Counted from the first letter of the stretch, positions 22,242-34,262 are shown. The stretch: 62,704 nucleotides of DNA from Phlegmacium glaucopus (GCA_015039465.1 MU130553.1:334619-397322), one strand, 5' to 3'. Notes: generated by a model not told the origin, from the sequence alone. Program-made: numbers and translations.

Positions 22242-24394
22242 TTAAACTGGTAGACCTACAATAGCCGTCTTCGCAGGTGCCATCACTTCCCACTGCAGAA
22301 CTAACCCAATCTTTTCCTGAGCCGGAACAGCACACACCCAATTCAACTTGCCATCCTTCCCTAAAGCCTCCACTTCAACTCCCGCTTCGTCCGCTCCATG
22401 CCATTGGGCAATTACCCCCGAAGCCACTCTCAACGGTGGAGGAGCTTTCAATTCCTTTTCTCCCCCAATCCCGCCAATACTACTACCACTGACACCGATA
22501 GTTCCTCCACCAAAACCTTCTCCAGGAATCCCCAACGCAGGACTAACCAATTTCACAGTAATATCGGAATCCTCAGAAACAGGTGCCTGGTCGATAATTT
22601 TGAGGTTCTCGATAGCGAGCGTTTTGGTGTTGGATACTGTGATGCGTTGGGAGAAGACGTAGTTCGTTGTCTTGGTGTAGAAACCACTCTGGGAGATTTT
22701 CTTGGAGCGGGGGTGGTAGATTACTCGGATGGAAGGATCAACACTGGGTGGGCGGTAGGTGATAGAAATTAGGAGTCATAAGAAGGGCATTGTATGAGCG
22801 TACGTACCCAAGTGGACAGTCGAAGCTCTCTTCAGGGCTGACAAGCGGTACGTCTGATTTCGAAATGAAGCTACCATCTACATATACGCTTGCCTGTCCG
22901 CTCAAAAAAGTATACGGCGAAGCGTTCTTAATCTTCGCCTACAAATGTTCGAATCGAAAGATCAATACCTGCCTATTCATAGAGAAAAAAAAAGAAAGAA
23001 AGGGCTCACGTTCAAATGCGTCTTCGTATCCTTCTTCGGCACACAAACCCACGACATCTTTGCTTCTAAACGCTCTTTTGCAATAGTTTGATTGTGAGTG
23101 ATCCCATCACTTTCAATGCTAATCAAACCTGGGACCTTGAAATTATCACCGAGGTTGCCTCTGGATGAGACACCCTGACTGCACTCTTCATGTTCGGCTC
23201 GTTGGATGATTCCAAGGGGCCACGGTGTTTCTTCCATTGGATACGATGAGACGAGGTTTTCCCCGGTATTGATATGCTTGTTGAGGTAGAACACTTGGCG
23301 GAGGAGTTCTGAACGGTTTTCGGACGTTCACGGTGGGTGGCGAACTTCCATGGAGTCAACCTAGGAACCTCCAAACAGAAAGGAGAGAGCAGTTTCGAGC
23401 ATGAGCAAGACTTGATCCCAATTCTAGGATAAATAATGAGACGAGTAGCCATGAAGGAGATCCATGAGACGAATACCTCACTTCTCCAGTCTTTTGGGTG
23501 ATGTTAGCTTTGTACGTCAAGGTGACGACAGGCCCCCTAATACTTGTCGTGTCAACATGAATGTCGTACTCCGCATTCCAGGTCGCACTGGTTACGGCTA
23601 CACAATTTTTATTTTTATTTTTGATATCAGTAAAAGTGGATGGATGGGCAAGAAACAAGATACACACACCATAAATAAGCGATATCTTTTCATCTTTGCA
23701 ATCCGATTCCGCAAAAAGACCAATAGAAGCCTTTAGATTCAAGTTTGCATCCAACTGTGGGCATGTTCTCTTTCTCGTCCGAGATCCTTGTATTAATCTC
23801 AGCGAGCTCCTTCTCCAAATTTGCAGTTACATCATCCAATTCCTTTGCAGCCGTCTCATAACTCTTCACCGCTTCACGCAATGCTGTAGCGTCCAGAGGT
23901 TCGATTTTCAAGAATCCGAGGTAGGTCTCGATTGGAGGGAGTGATTTCTTGGCTCGTTCAAGGGCTCTTTCAATGCGCTTCTTGTCATCGATCAACTTGG
24001 AAGTGGAGTCCGACGTGGCAGGTTTGGAGGGAGGGGAAAAGGAAGGTTCATTATTGAGACTATTGGGCCATATATCGTAGTTCCACTAGGTCCTTCAGCC
24101 CTAACAAAAGTTCCAAATATAAACACCCTTGTCCTGGAGTTTATCAGATAGTTTTCACACTAACCTTAACGAGCTTTTAATCAACAACTTTTGGCAGTTG
24201 CGAGATAACGAGTTGGTTGTGGCCTTTCTTGATATCAACTGTGAAAACACGTGTAATCTCCGCTCTGTTTGAATAAAGCTTCACACTGTGGATTTTGGTC
24301 CCTTTGATAGAGTTCCAAAGTTTGAGATTTCATGTGGGTGCTTGTCAATAGCGGATGTGGATGCTTGCGACATAGCAGTGGATGTTTGCGACAT
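22242..24394 (-). pseudogene. DUF4139 / MuiA-like protein gene, damaged in its 5' half
   Basis: Minus-strand pieces in order: VKLYSNRAEITRVFTVDIKK (about 24.28-24.22 kb), an in-frame TAA, a coiled coil (ERALERAKKSLPPIETYLGF, KELDDVTANLEKELAEINTR), then TSATWNAEYDIHVDTTS. Next are KVPGLISIESDGITHNQTIA, ERLEAKMSWVCVPKKDTKTH, ASVYVDGSFISKSDVPLVSP, and an undamaged C-terminus ending LQWEVMAPAKTAIVGLPV at 22242. This is the DUF4140/DUF4139 architecture of MuiA-type proteins, whose biochemical role is unclear. A TAA after PKVVD, a shift near the start and another near 23.37 kb argue for a pseudogene. Sequencing errors are the alternative. Confidence 0.75.
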
Positions 24395-25188
24395 AGAGTT
24401 AGAGGATTATGATGGGAGGGGGGGGGGGTTGGTCCTCTTTTCTACGGGCCAAGGTCAGTTCTAACAATAGGTTATAGCCTATATAGACAAGGGCTGCATG
24501 GACGTACAATGTCAATGCACAAGCTTTTTGTTCTGTGAGAAGCAGTCAAGGATCCAACAGAATGGAACACTGGGGGGATGAAGGCCGCGTTCGAAGCCAT
24601 GGCAGAAGTCCCTTTTATTTAAACATATCTGCCAAAGAAAGTTACAGGGCCTGGCGCTTCCAAAAGGCGCAAGTTCACAATCAGCGAACCACTGACAGGC
24701 AACTCGGAGTTGATCAAATCGTCGTCCGAACAATTGAGTTATAGTCTAAGCGCTCACCTATCAAGGACTGGCGACTAAGATGAAGCGGCTAGGTGGGAGA
24801 GAATCCAAATTGATAACCAAGTTCCCATGACAAGTTATGGCATGTTATGGCAGGGTGACAGTCTGACAGAGGCCTTATGACCATGAATACATATCTTTAA
24901 GTAGTACAAGTCTTTTTCTGCCCCGGAGAGATCGAACAGCCGAAACCCTTGAACATGTATAGATATCAAGAAACCGGAGGTGATAATAGCGAGTACTCAA
25001 CAACAATGCTTCTGCCCGTCCGCATGGACCGAGAGAAACCAATTCGGCTCCATTTCTCGAACGATAGGAAACAAGAGCTAGCCCGTTCAAGAAGACATTT
25101 ACCAGGATCATGAAAACGAAATAAAACATTTATCAAAGGAGCCATCGCAAAAAAGAACACAAACTCAACAAATTACAAAACCACCTTT
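24395..25188. other. Intergenic stretch, nothing recognised
   Basis: Contains a G9 homopolymer run (about 24420-24428) and short unsupported frames on both strands. No repeat or gene signal was seen. Confidence 0.5.
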
Positions 25189-27470
25189 TCAAATGGATTC
25201 CAAAACACAGTCTACAACCGCACACCTTCGTTGATCGAGCACAACTTTGACGGCTTCCACGATAACATTTAAGAGGGCTTCTTTACCCCTACTAGCAGCC
25301 TCATCACCGACACGTTTTCCCCATGCCCATCCTGCGGAAGCTGCTACGGCGATCTGTGCATAATCTGGACTGTGTGGGCCGAAGCCAACGGAGAGTTGGG
25401 CACCTGAAGCTTTGCTTCCGTGTCCAGTCGGATATACACCAAGCATGGAGAGTTTAGGTGACTGGGAAAAAAAGTTGATGGCGATGATGTCATTGATGAT
25501 AAGAGAACTTTTTACGCTTACCTTCCATCCTCCGTTGTTCAAAACAATCGTTAAAAATGGCTAAAAAGAAAGCAAAATTTAAAAAAGAGAGGCCAATGGC
25601 AAATTTAATAGAAATCCAACACACCGTATCATACTTCCTAGCCATCCAATACGCTGAACTCGGAACTCCAAACAAATAAGATCCATCACCCACGATTGCG
25701 ACAATGAGATCATGTTTTTTTCTCACACCAGCCTTATCAGTCATTCCATTCGCAACATAAGCACCGACGGCAGCTCCAAGTGCCCATCCTAGAGACGACC
25801 CTCCCGATGAAATAACGCTTCCTGGGGTTTCAGCCTGCAAATGCATCCATACTGCTGGATAGTTACTGATTGTCTCGTTCAAAAAAAGTGCACCAGCAGG
25901 CGCAAGGCTCTGTATCGTGTCCCTCAGGACTCCGATGATATTCGGAACAGTAAATGATGCACCACTACCAGCAATCATTGACTCGGGTCCCGGATACGTA
26001 CGCTCTTCCTCGCTCATCTGGGAGCGGAGAAGACGGTGGTTCTTATCCAACCTAACCATTCTTTCCGCCACCTCTTGCATTCCCAACCATGTCCCTTCAT
26101 TATCTTTCACCGCTTGCAAAATCTGCTTTAGCGCTTCCTCCGGATCAGCTCTCAAAATCATCTGCGCTCCGACATGCCACGATCCCATATTGACCTTCAA
26201 TGGGTCTCCACTATCGATTACGAAAATCTCAGCCCCTGCATCTGGGCCTTGATTGGCTGGTATCCATGGTAAATCACTTTCAATCACTATAATCGTGTCG
26301 GCAGTTTCCAAATAAGGGGAATGCGTCCCAGCACTGAGGAAAGTTACCCCTGCAAAGGATGTATGGGAGACAGGAACATTGACTGTAGAGGGGCAAGCGT
26401 TGACGATTGGGATGGCTAAGAAGGTTGCGAGATCAAGAAGGGGTTGGATAGCCTTAGGCTTTCGCCCTATATGAGAAGTTATAATCAATGGATTTTTGGA
26501 TTGCATGAGGGAAAGGGCTATATGTTTCGCGACTGGCAAAAAGGAAAAAAAAGGTTAAAAATTTAGTAGATAGAGACATATATTGTAAAATGGCGTACCG
26601 GATTGAGATAAGGCAGTAGGCTCAACCGCAGGCCACTTCCTCATGTTTCCCGAGGAGGTTTGCATGCGTTCAGCGCTTACTTCTTCCTCCATGACCTCCC
26701 GACGTGCCCATAGATACACAGGACCTTTAGGTTCACTTTTAGCACTGTAGTCAGTCGGACATCAGCATTCTTGAAACTGAGCATGTAAAATAACACAATT
26801 GCATTCACATCTGCAAGGCACGTTTGACAGATTGCGTAACTGTCGCAGCGCTGCTGATTTGACCCGTGAATCGCATGTATTGTCTTATGATAGCTGTTTG
26901 ATCAGGAACATCTGTTCGTTGGGAAGATATTTATTAGATTGCAGCCGACTCCATTCTTAACGTTATTGCGGGATTACATACCCTGCAACCACATAATCCA
27001 TTCGTTTCGTGTGCCCTTGTACTCCCCTTCGCTACTGAAAGGAGAGGCACCCGCATAGATAAGCACCGGTGTTCGACTACGATCGACATTGTGAATAGCT
27101 CCCGCCATCGCCTAAGATAATCACATCATCCATCCAGTTGATCAAACATGAGAAGAAAAAAAAGGCTTACCTGAGTGCCCACATCAACATGAACAATGAC
27201 GGCTGCCGGATTACCCGTAACCTGCGCATAACCTTGCGCAGCACTCAAAGCCACCATTTCGTTCGGACAAGTGATGATCGTAGGATTTGTAGTCGCTTTC
27301 CAAGCCTCATTCATTAATTCATCGACATTACGATCTTCTCGATTCTCAGTACGTTGCCGTTCCAGATCCTCCAATAAAGCTGGGTGATCGGATCCCCAAT
27401 TCACAAAGGCGTGGGTTATACCGGCCGCACTGAGTGTTTGGAGAAAGACTGAAGATGTGGTGTATGGCAT
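25189..27470 (-). CDS. Acetolactate-synthase-like thiamine-diphosphate enzyme
   Basis: ATG at 27470 (MPYTTSSVFLQTLSAAGITH). Exons are about 27470-27171, 27111-26982, 26911-26811, 26745-26600, 26530-25600, a 39-nt micro-exon ending NNGGWK, and 25461-25189. All introns are GT-AG and in phase. The N-terminal ThDP domain has the activating glutamate in CPNEMVALSAAQGYAQVTG, and the central domain has NPLIITSHIGRKP. The C-terminal domain has the ThDP/Mg motif GDGS...NNGGW (VGDGSYLFGVPSSAYWMARK, then VLNNGGW across an intron). Such enzymes decarboxylate 2-oxo acids and may ligate aldehydes. It is probably a paralogue (ILV2/benzaldehyde-lyase-like) rather than the mitochondrial biosynthetic enzyme, as there is no obvious transit peptide. 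It looks intact. Confidence 0.9.
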
Positions 27471-27689
27471 CTCGCTTCCGATTGTATAAACGGGAGGTTA
27501 TTTAGTGAGGCAGAACAAAGGGGAGAGGTTTAGTTTCCGTAAAGATCTGAAGTCGCCTGCCATGGCTCATGTGAGTTTCGAGTTGGTTTCGAGTTGGTTT
27601 CGAGTTGAACGTCGTGTGAATGTCTGCATATTAATAAAATCTGATCACAATTTTCCTGAGCTTATATAATTGCGAATCACCCACACGTT
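27471..27689. other. Short upstream region of the ThDP enzyme
   Basis: Contains a small direct repeat (GAGTTGGTTTC repeated near 27577-27604). This may be promoter sequence. No gene. Confidence 0.4.
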
Positions 27690-28200
27690 GAAGATGGTCA
27701 TGACTGACGATGGCAGTGGTGATGGAGGGGTTCTTGATCCCTGCTTGCTGGAAGAAAAGTGGTAACCATAATAGCCTACTAGCTGACAGGAAAAGGAGTA
27801 GTAAAGACTCAGCGCTCAGCGCTCAGCAGTTGATCCTAGTCAATTGTTGCCACCAACTGGTTACCAAGTGGGAAACAACTTAGACTGTGACAGAAAGAGT
27901 AAACGATAAGTCCAAAGTGACTTGGGATCAACTTGTATGAAAAAAATAAAATCAGACATATCTCATTGTTGCTAATCGTTTCAGCATTACCTCTGATGGT
28001 ATATGGGGACAAGACAGGAAACAAGACCCTATTATTATAATTGAAGTGTTACGGGAACAAGGTGGTATACAATTTTTTGAATTTGTTACATAACTCCAAA
28101 GCCAGCAATAACTCGTCCGACAATGAACATTGCCCATTTCATGTCAAGCTGGAGACCAATTCCAAGGCAGGATATCAAAACCAATAATGTCAAGACCTGA
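27690..28200 (-). pseudogene. MFS sugar-transporter relic, copy 2
   Basis: Downstream of F-box copy 2 on the same strand. It encodes LTLLVLISCLGIGLQLD and MKWAMFIVGRVIAGFGVM, a sugar-transporter-type membrane segment, and then loses frame. The whole 0.5-kb stretch aligns by eye with 37.53-37.85 kb and, in part, with 16.74-16.93 kb. It also contains GCTCAGC-type short direct repeats near 27810-27830. Confidence 0.6.
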
Positions 28201-28205
28201 CAAAA

Positions 28206-29771
28206 TTAACTGTAAAAACTAGATATGTAGAAATCATCTTTATCCATCCCATCGAACGGAGCAAGATATTCAATTTTCATGCCCTGTGCTCGCAAATCAT
28301 CCACATCATTCCTACAGAACATGTTCAATTCGGTATGCACATTCATAAGAACAGCATATTTGATGCGAGACAGTGACTGCTCTCCTTGTTTCTGTCTCCT
28401 ATTCTCCTCCTCATCAGACCACCAGCGCGAGTCTATCACCTTCATGAACATTCTTTGATTCTCTTCAGTCGCCTGGCAGATGATCTCCAATGTTTCTAAT
28501 CGTGGAAGAGGTATGGTGGAGGGGTCCATTTCTGGGTCGACTATGAGGGAATTGAGAATGTCGTACATCATGGTTGATCCATTTTCATAATAATCATTAT
28601 CATAAAGCTTGAGCTCCACAAGAGATTGGAGGGCTGGAATGCTTTGAATAAGTTGACTGTTAGATGGGGCAATAGAGAGTTTGAGCAGGGTCAAGCCATT
28701 GCTTGTGATATAGTCGTAGAAAGCTTGGTCTTTGAGATATTTGAACCCGCTCGCCTTGAGGGCTAAGTCCTGAATAGAAGGCGTTTTGAGGAAACGAAGA
28801 AAAGTGCTAGGAGAATGTGTGTGGAGTTTTCGAAGATAGTTCAAGGTTATCGTTGAATCACTCGATCCTGAACTATAATTTCCATATATGATAAATTCTT
28901 CTAGATTTTCACAGGCCTGAAGGATATCCAGGTTGATATTAGAGGCATCCCAGAACGATATGGTCAGGCTAGTGAGTTGTCGCCAGGGAAATGGTAGCAT
29001 ATAGAATGTAACATGGTGGTTGATGGACAAGCTCAGAGTCTTTAGCTTTGATGTATACCCCAATTGCAGGATACCTGGGAGGGCTAATTCACGGTCGGAA
29101 AACCGTATATTTAGAGAAAAGCTCTCAAGCATCTCTAAATTCGAGAACTTGAGCTTTTTGAGGATTAATAAGAGACCTTCACGATTATCGGAGTCAAGAG
29201 TAATCGATTTCCACTGGCACTGATGGTCATCGAGAAGGGCAAGAATGCTGTGGTCAGGATCCCAAGAGTCCTCCAGATTTCTAATGGTCAATGATAAAGG
29301 GTAAGAGCGGGCCCGCTCTATCCATGAGTTGACGTGGTTGATCATTTTGCATGTGCTCGTTTCATGGCCAAGCTCCAATGTCGACCATAACGCGGGTGTA
29401 TTCAGTGCTGCATATCTCCACAATTGACAAACAGCACTGAGGTTCAAAACATGTCTTGGGGAATCTCGAGTCGCATAGACGAATATTTTGCCAAAAAGTT
29501 CGATAGGCAAACAACGAACTGGTGATAAAAGACTGGAGTAGCCTCTTCGTTGTTGAACAAGTCGAGCACGACGAGTTTGCATGACTATGATTTTATTTTG
29601 CATGGATAGAATTTGTTCATTGATGGCTGAGATGTCTTCATCGGTGTTCAAAATGGCTTCATCGAGTTGGAGGATAAAGTTTTGTAGATGATTTCTTTGT
29701 TCTGGGGAGGGAGTCGAGTTTGTGTTTAATAGATGATTAACGTTGAATGCCATTTCGGTTGAGATTTCCAT
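28206..29771 (-). CDS. F-box/LRR-like protein, copy 2 (521 residues)
   Basis: The start is taken at the conserved ATG (MEISTEMAFNVNHLLNTNST) at 29771. The open frame extends upstream to a GTG only, and copies 1 and 3 start at the same Met. Residues about 20-75 are a heptad-rich coiled coil (NEQILSMQNKIIVMQTRRAR). An F-box-like motif follows (CLPIELFGKIFVYATRDSPR, then AVCQLWRYAALNTPALWSTL). The rest is a degenerate leucine-rich solenoid (PFPWRQLTSLTISFWDASNI, LETLEIICQATEENQRMFMK). It is probably an SCF substrate-recognition subunit; target unknown. It is intronless and intact, unlike copy 1. It lies divergent from the PEBP pseudogene at 31 kb. Confidence 0.88.
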   Translation of the reverse strand: MEISTEMAFNVNHLLNTNSTPSPEQRNHLQNFILQLDEAILNTDEDISAINEQILSMQNKIIVMQTRRARLVQQRRGYSSLLSPVRCLPIELFGKIFVYATRDSPRHVLNLSAVCQLWRYAALNTPALWSTLELGHETSTCKMINHVNSWIERARSYPLSLTIRNLEDSWDPDHSILALLDDHQCQWKSITLDSDNREGLLLILKKLKFSNLEMLESFSLNIRFSDRELALPGILQLGYTSKLKTLSLSINHHVTFYMLPFPWRQLTSLTISFWDASNINLDILQACENLEEFIIYGNYSSGSSDSTITLNYLRKLHTHSPSTFLRFLKTPSIQDLALKASGFKYLKDQAFYDYITSNGLTLLKLSIAPSNSQLIQSIPALQSLVELKLYDNDYYENGSTMMYDILNSLIVDPEMDPSTIPLPRLETLEIICQATEENQRMFMKVIDSRWWSDEEENRRQKQGEQSLSRIKYAVLMNVHTELNMFCRNDVDDLRAQGMKIEYLAPFDGMDKDDFYISSFYS

Positions 29772-30983
29772 GGTGTTATGTAGCAGAATGGAATCTTTGC
29801 ATGAGATCTGAGAACGAACAAATATCTCAAGGGGTCCATCATATTCATAAACAAACACAAATTAGCTGATGCTTGCACCTACGATGAGAGTTACGACCAC
29901 GACCGTCGACGGTATATTTACCATCCTTTCATGTAGGCACGAGCCATTATTTTCTGCATTGATTTGCAAGTTCCGCTCAACGCATATATCAGTAGACTAT
30001 TCTAGCTCCACGCAGACGGCTGCAGAGCTGGTTTTCGCGTCAACGTTCACTGGTGCACCATTCGATATTTTACTCAATCTACGATTCAAAGGGCCGCCTG
30101 GCGTCAAGAGCGTATCTGTATATTTGACCCGCAACGGCTGGCTCTGTCTTTGGGTGACGTATCTGGCCATGGAAACTTGTGATCACTACACCTTGCCATC
30201 ATATGCCATGGTTCTAATCTTTCCTCACTCCTTTATCCTCTTCCTCCTGTGACCCTCTTTCAGCTACACCTCGATATACAACTTACGGGCTTAGGCCGAC
30301 ATTGTCAGTTAACTAGGAATCTTAGATAAGTAACTTGCTCCTGCGAGTCCCTGGACACGCGTACGGGCGAGGGCGCACTGAGGTATTTTTTCCTAGCGTT
30401 TTAGATACCTGTGCTATGATAGCTATCTGTCGTGCTCCACCCTGGCTAAGCCTTCATGACTGAGACTACGAGGCCTCACTCTCGGACTCCAAACATTAAG
30501 TTTCTGACGGCCTCATATGATCATTGAATGCTACTTAGTCTCTTGTCGACCTGGATTGCTTATAATAGTCCCACAATGTAGATTGCATTAAATGAGACGC
30601 TTGTAAGTAAATCTATGGTATGACGTTACGGCGATGTTACTCGGATCTGTTTGATCATTGATATCGCCGCCAATATCAGTCCACTATCCCTGTGCGGCAT
30701 GGGCTCTCGAAGGTCTAGCCCTTTTCCTTTTGCGCAGTGTCACAACATTCTGGTGCGTTCGTTCTATGAGACTCCAATTTTCTGGGATTCCCGCAGTGTG
30801 ATTTTATCATTCACGTTGTCGAAGCATGAACGTTGAACGTCAACTTGATCTAAACCTCTGAATTGCGCACTTGGTGTCTCATTACATCATATTTTCGGAG
30901 CGGTGGAATGTCAGGCGCGGTAAAATTATCTGCTGTGCTGTGTTTTAATGGCGAAGGATCCTCAATCTTTTATTGCCGCAAAC
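29772..30983. other. Intergenic stretch between F-box copy 2 and a PEBP pseudogene
   Basis: The frame at 29869-30252 (+) shows no recognisable family and poor coding character. The remainder has no gene. The divergent arrangement matches that of the 13.3-14.4 kb copy. Confidence 0.45.
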
Positions 30984-31525
30984 ATGCTCTTCTCCTCGCT
31001 AACGCCTGTCCTTGGCCTCATAGCTCTCACGTTAGCCCAGGATACAGGTTTGGCGACAGTAAAGAAGGCCTTTGACAATGTCAATGCCCGTGTTCTGTTC
31101 CACTTTAATGTCATCGGCAATCCCTCACACCATGCCACGACCAGATCCCAACCAATTTGACCCTCCCGTTCAACCCAAAAGTCTTACTTGAAGTGACGTT
31201 CTCAGAGACAGAAAATCGATATATTACGCTGCGAGCTGAAGTCTGGCGTCCAGCTTCCAATAAATGGTACGTTGACATCATCTTTGTGATAAATAATGTT
31301 TGCATCAAGCAGTTTGCTGGTGGCTTCGGCGGCAGTTAGTCTCAATGTTATAGGGGAAGTGGGCCCTGGGCCATTCATTGTAGCCACTATCGACCCAGAC
31401 ATGCCGACTCCTCAAAAGCCTCCCACCATCCAAGTCTGCCAATTTCTAGGCGAAAACTTCTTTCGTGACTATCCAAAATTGCCTGTTACGAGTCCGAGTT
31501 TACGAGGATTCGTCCTTATATAGAC
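30984..31525 (+). pseudogene. PEBP-family secreted protein, decayed copy
   Basis: The start and signal peptide are conserved (MLFSSLTPVLGLIALTLAQD). Next come a first-intron remnant, FNPKVLLEVTFSETENRYIT, an indel at the position of AGIQLPRN in the intact copy, and IGEVGPGPFIVATIDPDMPT. After LPVTSPSLRGFVLI a stop truncates the protein, so the GxxPHR segment and last exon are missing. It is a clear paralogue of the intact gene at 36.4 kb. Confidence 0.85.
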
Positions 31526-31649
31526 GTATACACGCGAATTTTTTTGGCTGATCTTACGCTTAAGTAGCCGGTAACTCCCGTGATGGTATTATATAACCGT
31601 CTGATCTTCACACCTTCAATGCCTATTACGGATTTGGCAGCCACAGTGG

Positions 31650-33531
31650 CAAATGCATGACAAAGTGAGCTTGTTCTGTCAGTTCTGCATCATTTTGCAT
31701 GATTGTTTTGGTGTGATAAATGTATTATAGCATCATAGGAATATATAGTGATTGAATTTGTATGATAAAAATGGTAATTATGTGGTTTTTTGAGGTGGCT
31801 GTGCTTTCTTTATCTGGTGGACTGAAACTTCCAGGCAATATAACACTTTAATTATTCATTTCTGCAACATGATTTTGTGATGTGGGATTCTCTACCATGT
31901 ATTTTAAATATTTCTCAGCAGTTATTTTATTTTATTACACACTCAGGACCTTATAAATGAGCAATTTCTACCCAAATACCTGCTAAAATGCCATTTTTGC
32001 AACTTCCAGCCAATGGAACACTTCAGAAACTGGTTTATGTAACTTGTATTGGTGATGTTAAATGTTCTAATATGTATTTTCAATGTTTATTAGCAATCAT
32101 TTTATGTTATTTCACACCCAGATGCTTATAGATGATCAGTTTCCACCTAAATTCCTGCTAAAATGCAGTGTTGGCAACTTCTAGCCTATAGAACACATCT
32201 AAAACTGGTTTCCGTAGCTCATATCACTGACAAAAAATAGTATACCATGTATTATGAACATCTCTCAGGAGTTAGAATTTTTAATTTCACACTCAAGCCC
32301 TTAAAAATAAGTGAGCTACTGCCAATCCCAATCCAAATTTGAAACTTCCAGCCTATAGAACTGTTCATAAACTGGCATTTTTAGCTCTTCCTGTGACCAA
32401 ATATTGTCTATGGTGCGTCAAAAATATCCTTCAAGAATTTTATTATTTTATTTCACACTTATAATCCTACAAATAAGCAAACCCCACCCAAATGCCTGCT
32501 AAATTGCAATTTTTTAGACATCCAGCCTATAAACTCTTCAGAAACTGGGTTCTGCAACCTATCATAGTGACAAAAAATGCTCTACCATATATTCTCAGCA
32601 TTTCTCAGGGGTTATATCTGTTATTTTGCTTTCAACCCCTCACAACTGAGTGATCTTCAGCCAATTTCATCCAAAGTGTGATGTTTGAGACTTCCAACCT
32701 ATAGAACACTTCATAAACTAGTTACCGTAACTAATGTTGGTGATATGAAATGCTCTTGTTAAGTTTGAAACAAAGAGGAAATGACAGAACAAATCCAGAA
32801 CGGAACTGGAACAGTAACAGAAAGAACTTTAGCCTCAGCATATGTGCTGTGCTGCTCAACTCCTAAGATGTCCTGATTTCAGATCTGGAAAGGAAAGGAA
32901 TAAGATGGAAGCCTCAATGACTTAGAGGATGAACAAGAGGAGGAGACTAAGTTGATATTCAAAACTAAGGATAAACATACAAGGATCAAGTACTTAAATA
33001 ATAAAAGGAATAGCAACCAAAATATGGAAGATAAATATAATGTGCTGTGCTCTGCTCCCAGAAAGTCTTGCATTCTATGGTGAATAATCTGATGCTGGTG
33101 TGCTGACTGATAGTGGGAAAGTGATGACAAAGGAATAGTTGTTATGGTGATGATGAGGGAAATGGGTTTGCAGTAATATCGGAAGAGCCGGAATGACACG
33201 GAAAGGTCTTGGAGTTGAATGTGGGTTGAGTGATTATGGAAGTAAAGGGAAAGGACTGTACAGAGTACAGACTACCAGAATGAGCTCCATCAGAGTTGGA
33301 CCAGAGTAATGTATTATGGAATGTAACAGCTCTACAATGTATCATAAACATTTCTCAGGAGTTTAATCTTCTAATTTTAAATGTTGAGCTTGATAAAACA
33401 AGTGATATCAAGCCAATGCCAGCCAAATTGATAGCTGAAGCTTCTAAGGAATAGAACTCTTCAACAACTCATTTATGAGATTTGTTTTGGTGAGAGAATA
33501 TGCTATATTTTCAATTCTGAACATTTCTCAT
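31650..33531. repeat. Degenerate tandem satellite, period about 172 bp
   Basis: A conserved core like ACTTCCAGCCTATAGAACAC recurs at 31827, 32002, 32177, 32344, 32518 and 32690, then at 33440 after an intervening solo LTR. Spacings are 175, 175, 167, 174 and 172. Other shared words are ATTTCTCAG, TTTCACAC and ACCCAAATGCCTGCTAAA. It is AT-rich and non-coding. The period is close to nucleosome length. Units have diverged strongly, so this is an old array. Confidence 0.85.
32757..33328 (-). repeat. Solo LTR 1 (572 bp), family of the right-hand gypsy element
   Basis: It starts TGTTAAGTTTGAAAC and ends GGAATGTAACA, with a 5-bp target duplication GCTCT on both sides (32752-32756, 33329-33333). It is the reverse-complement orientation of the LTR at 59492-60071. 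It is inserted into the satellite array. No internal element remains, so it arose by LTR-LTR recombination. Confidence 0.93.
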
Positions 33532-34262
33532 ACTGTTAAGTTTCAAACAAGGAAGTCACGTCGGAGTTACTCCAGAATGGACGGAACGGAACGGGAACAG
33601 TAAGCAGAAAGGACGTTGGCCTCAGCGTGTGTGCTGTGCCACCCAGCTCCTAAGGTGTCCTGATTTCGGAACGGAAGAAGAAGTAATAAGACGGAAGACC
33701 TCAGTGACTTAGAGGACGAACAAGAGGAGGAAACAAAGTTGATATTTGAACTGAGGAAAAACATACAAGTTTCGAGTACTTAAATAAATAAAGGAATAGC
33801 AACTGAAATATAAAAGATAAATATAAGTGCTGTGTTCTGCTCCCGGAAAAGGTCCTGCATTCTTGGGTGAATAATCCATGGCGGGTATGCTGACTGATGG
33901 TGGGAAGGATGATGACAAAGAATAGTGGTAGTGGTGAAGAAGTGGTAATGAGTTTGGAGTGACATTGGAAGAGCTGGAATGATATGGAAAAGTCTCGGAG
34001 TTGGATGTAGGTGGAGTAGAACTGGAGACAAGGGAGAGTACTGGAAAGGAGTACGGACTACCGGAAACAACTCTGTTGGAGTCAGACCGGAGTAACGTAT
34101 GACGGAATGTAACACATACTTGGAGCATGAAATTAAAAATTCTAATTCATGAGAAATGTTCAGAATTGAAAATATAGCATATTCTCTCACCAAAACAAAT
34201 CTCATAAATGAGTTATTGAAGAGATCTATTCCTTAGAAGCTTCAGCCATCAATTTGGCTGGG
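33419..34262. repeat. 113-bp inverted repeat interrupted by solo LTR 2
   Basis: 33419-33531 is nearly the exact reverse complement of 34149-34262 (for example CCAGCCAAATTGAT on the left and ATCAATTTGGCTGG on the right). The left arm is the last satellite unit. Without the LTR and one target duplication the arms would enclose a loop of about 31 nt, so the LTR landed in the loop of a large potential hairpin. Confidence 0.88.
33534..34114 (-). repeat. Solo LTR 2 (581 bp), same family
   Basis: It starts TGTTAAGTTTCAAAC and ends CGGAATGTAACA, with target duplication CATAC at 33529-33533 and 34115-34119. It is closer in sequence to the 59.5-kb LTR than solo LTR 1 is (for example CACGTCGGAGTTACTCC is shared as reverse complement), which suggests a younger insertion. 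Confidence 0.93.

Noticed and set aside
29769..29858. Upstream extension of F-box copy 2 to 29858
   Set aside because: The extension begins with GTG, not ATG, and the two paralogues start at the inner Met.
32879..34205. ORFs across the solo LTRs
   Set aside because: The same frames recur in all LTRs of the family without domains; they are non-coding repeats.
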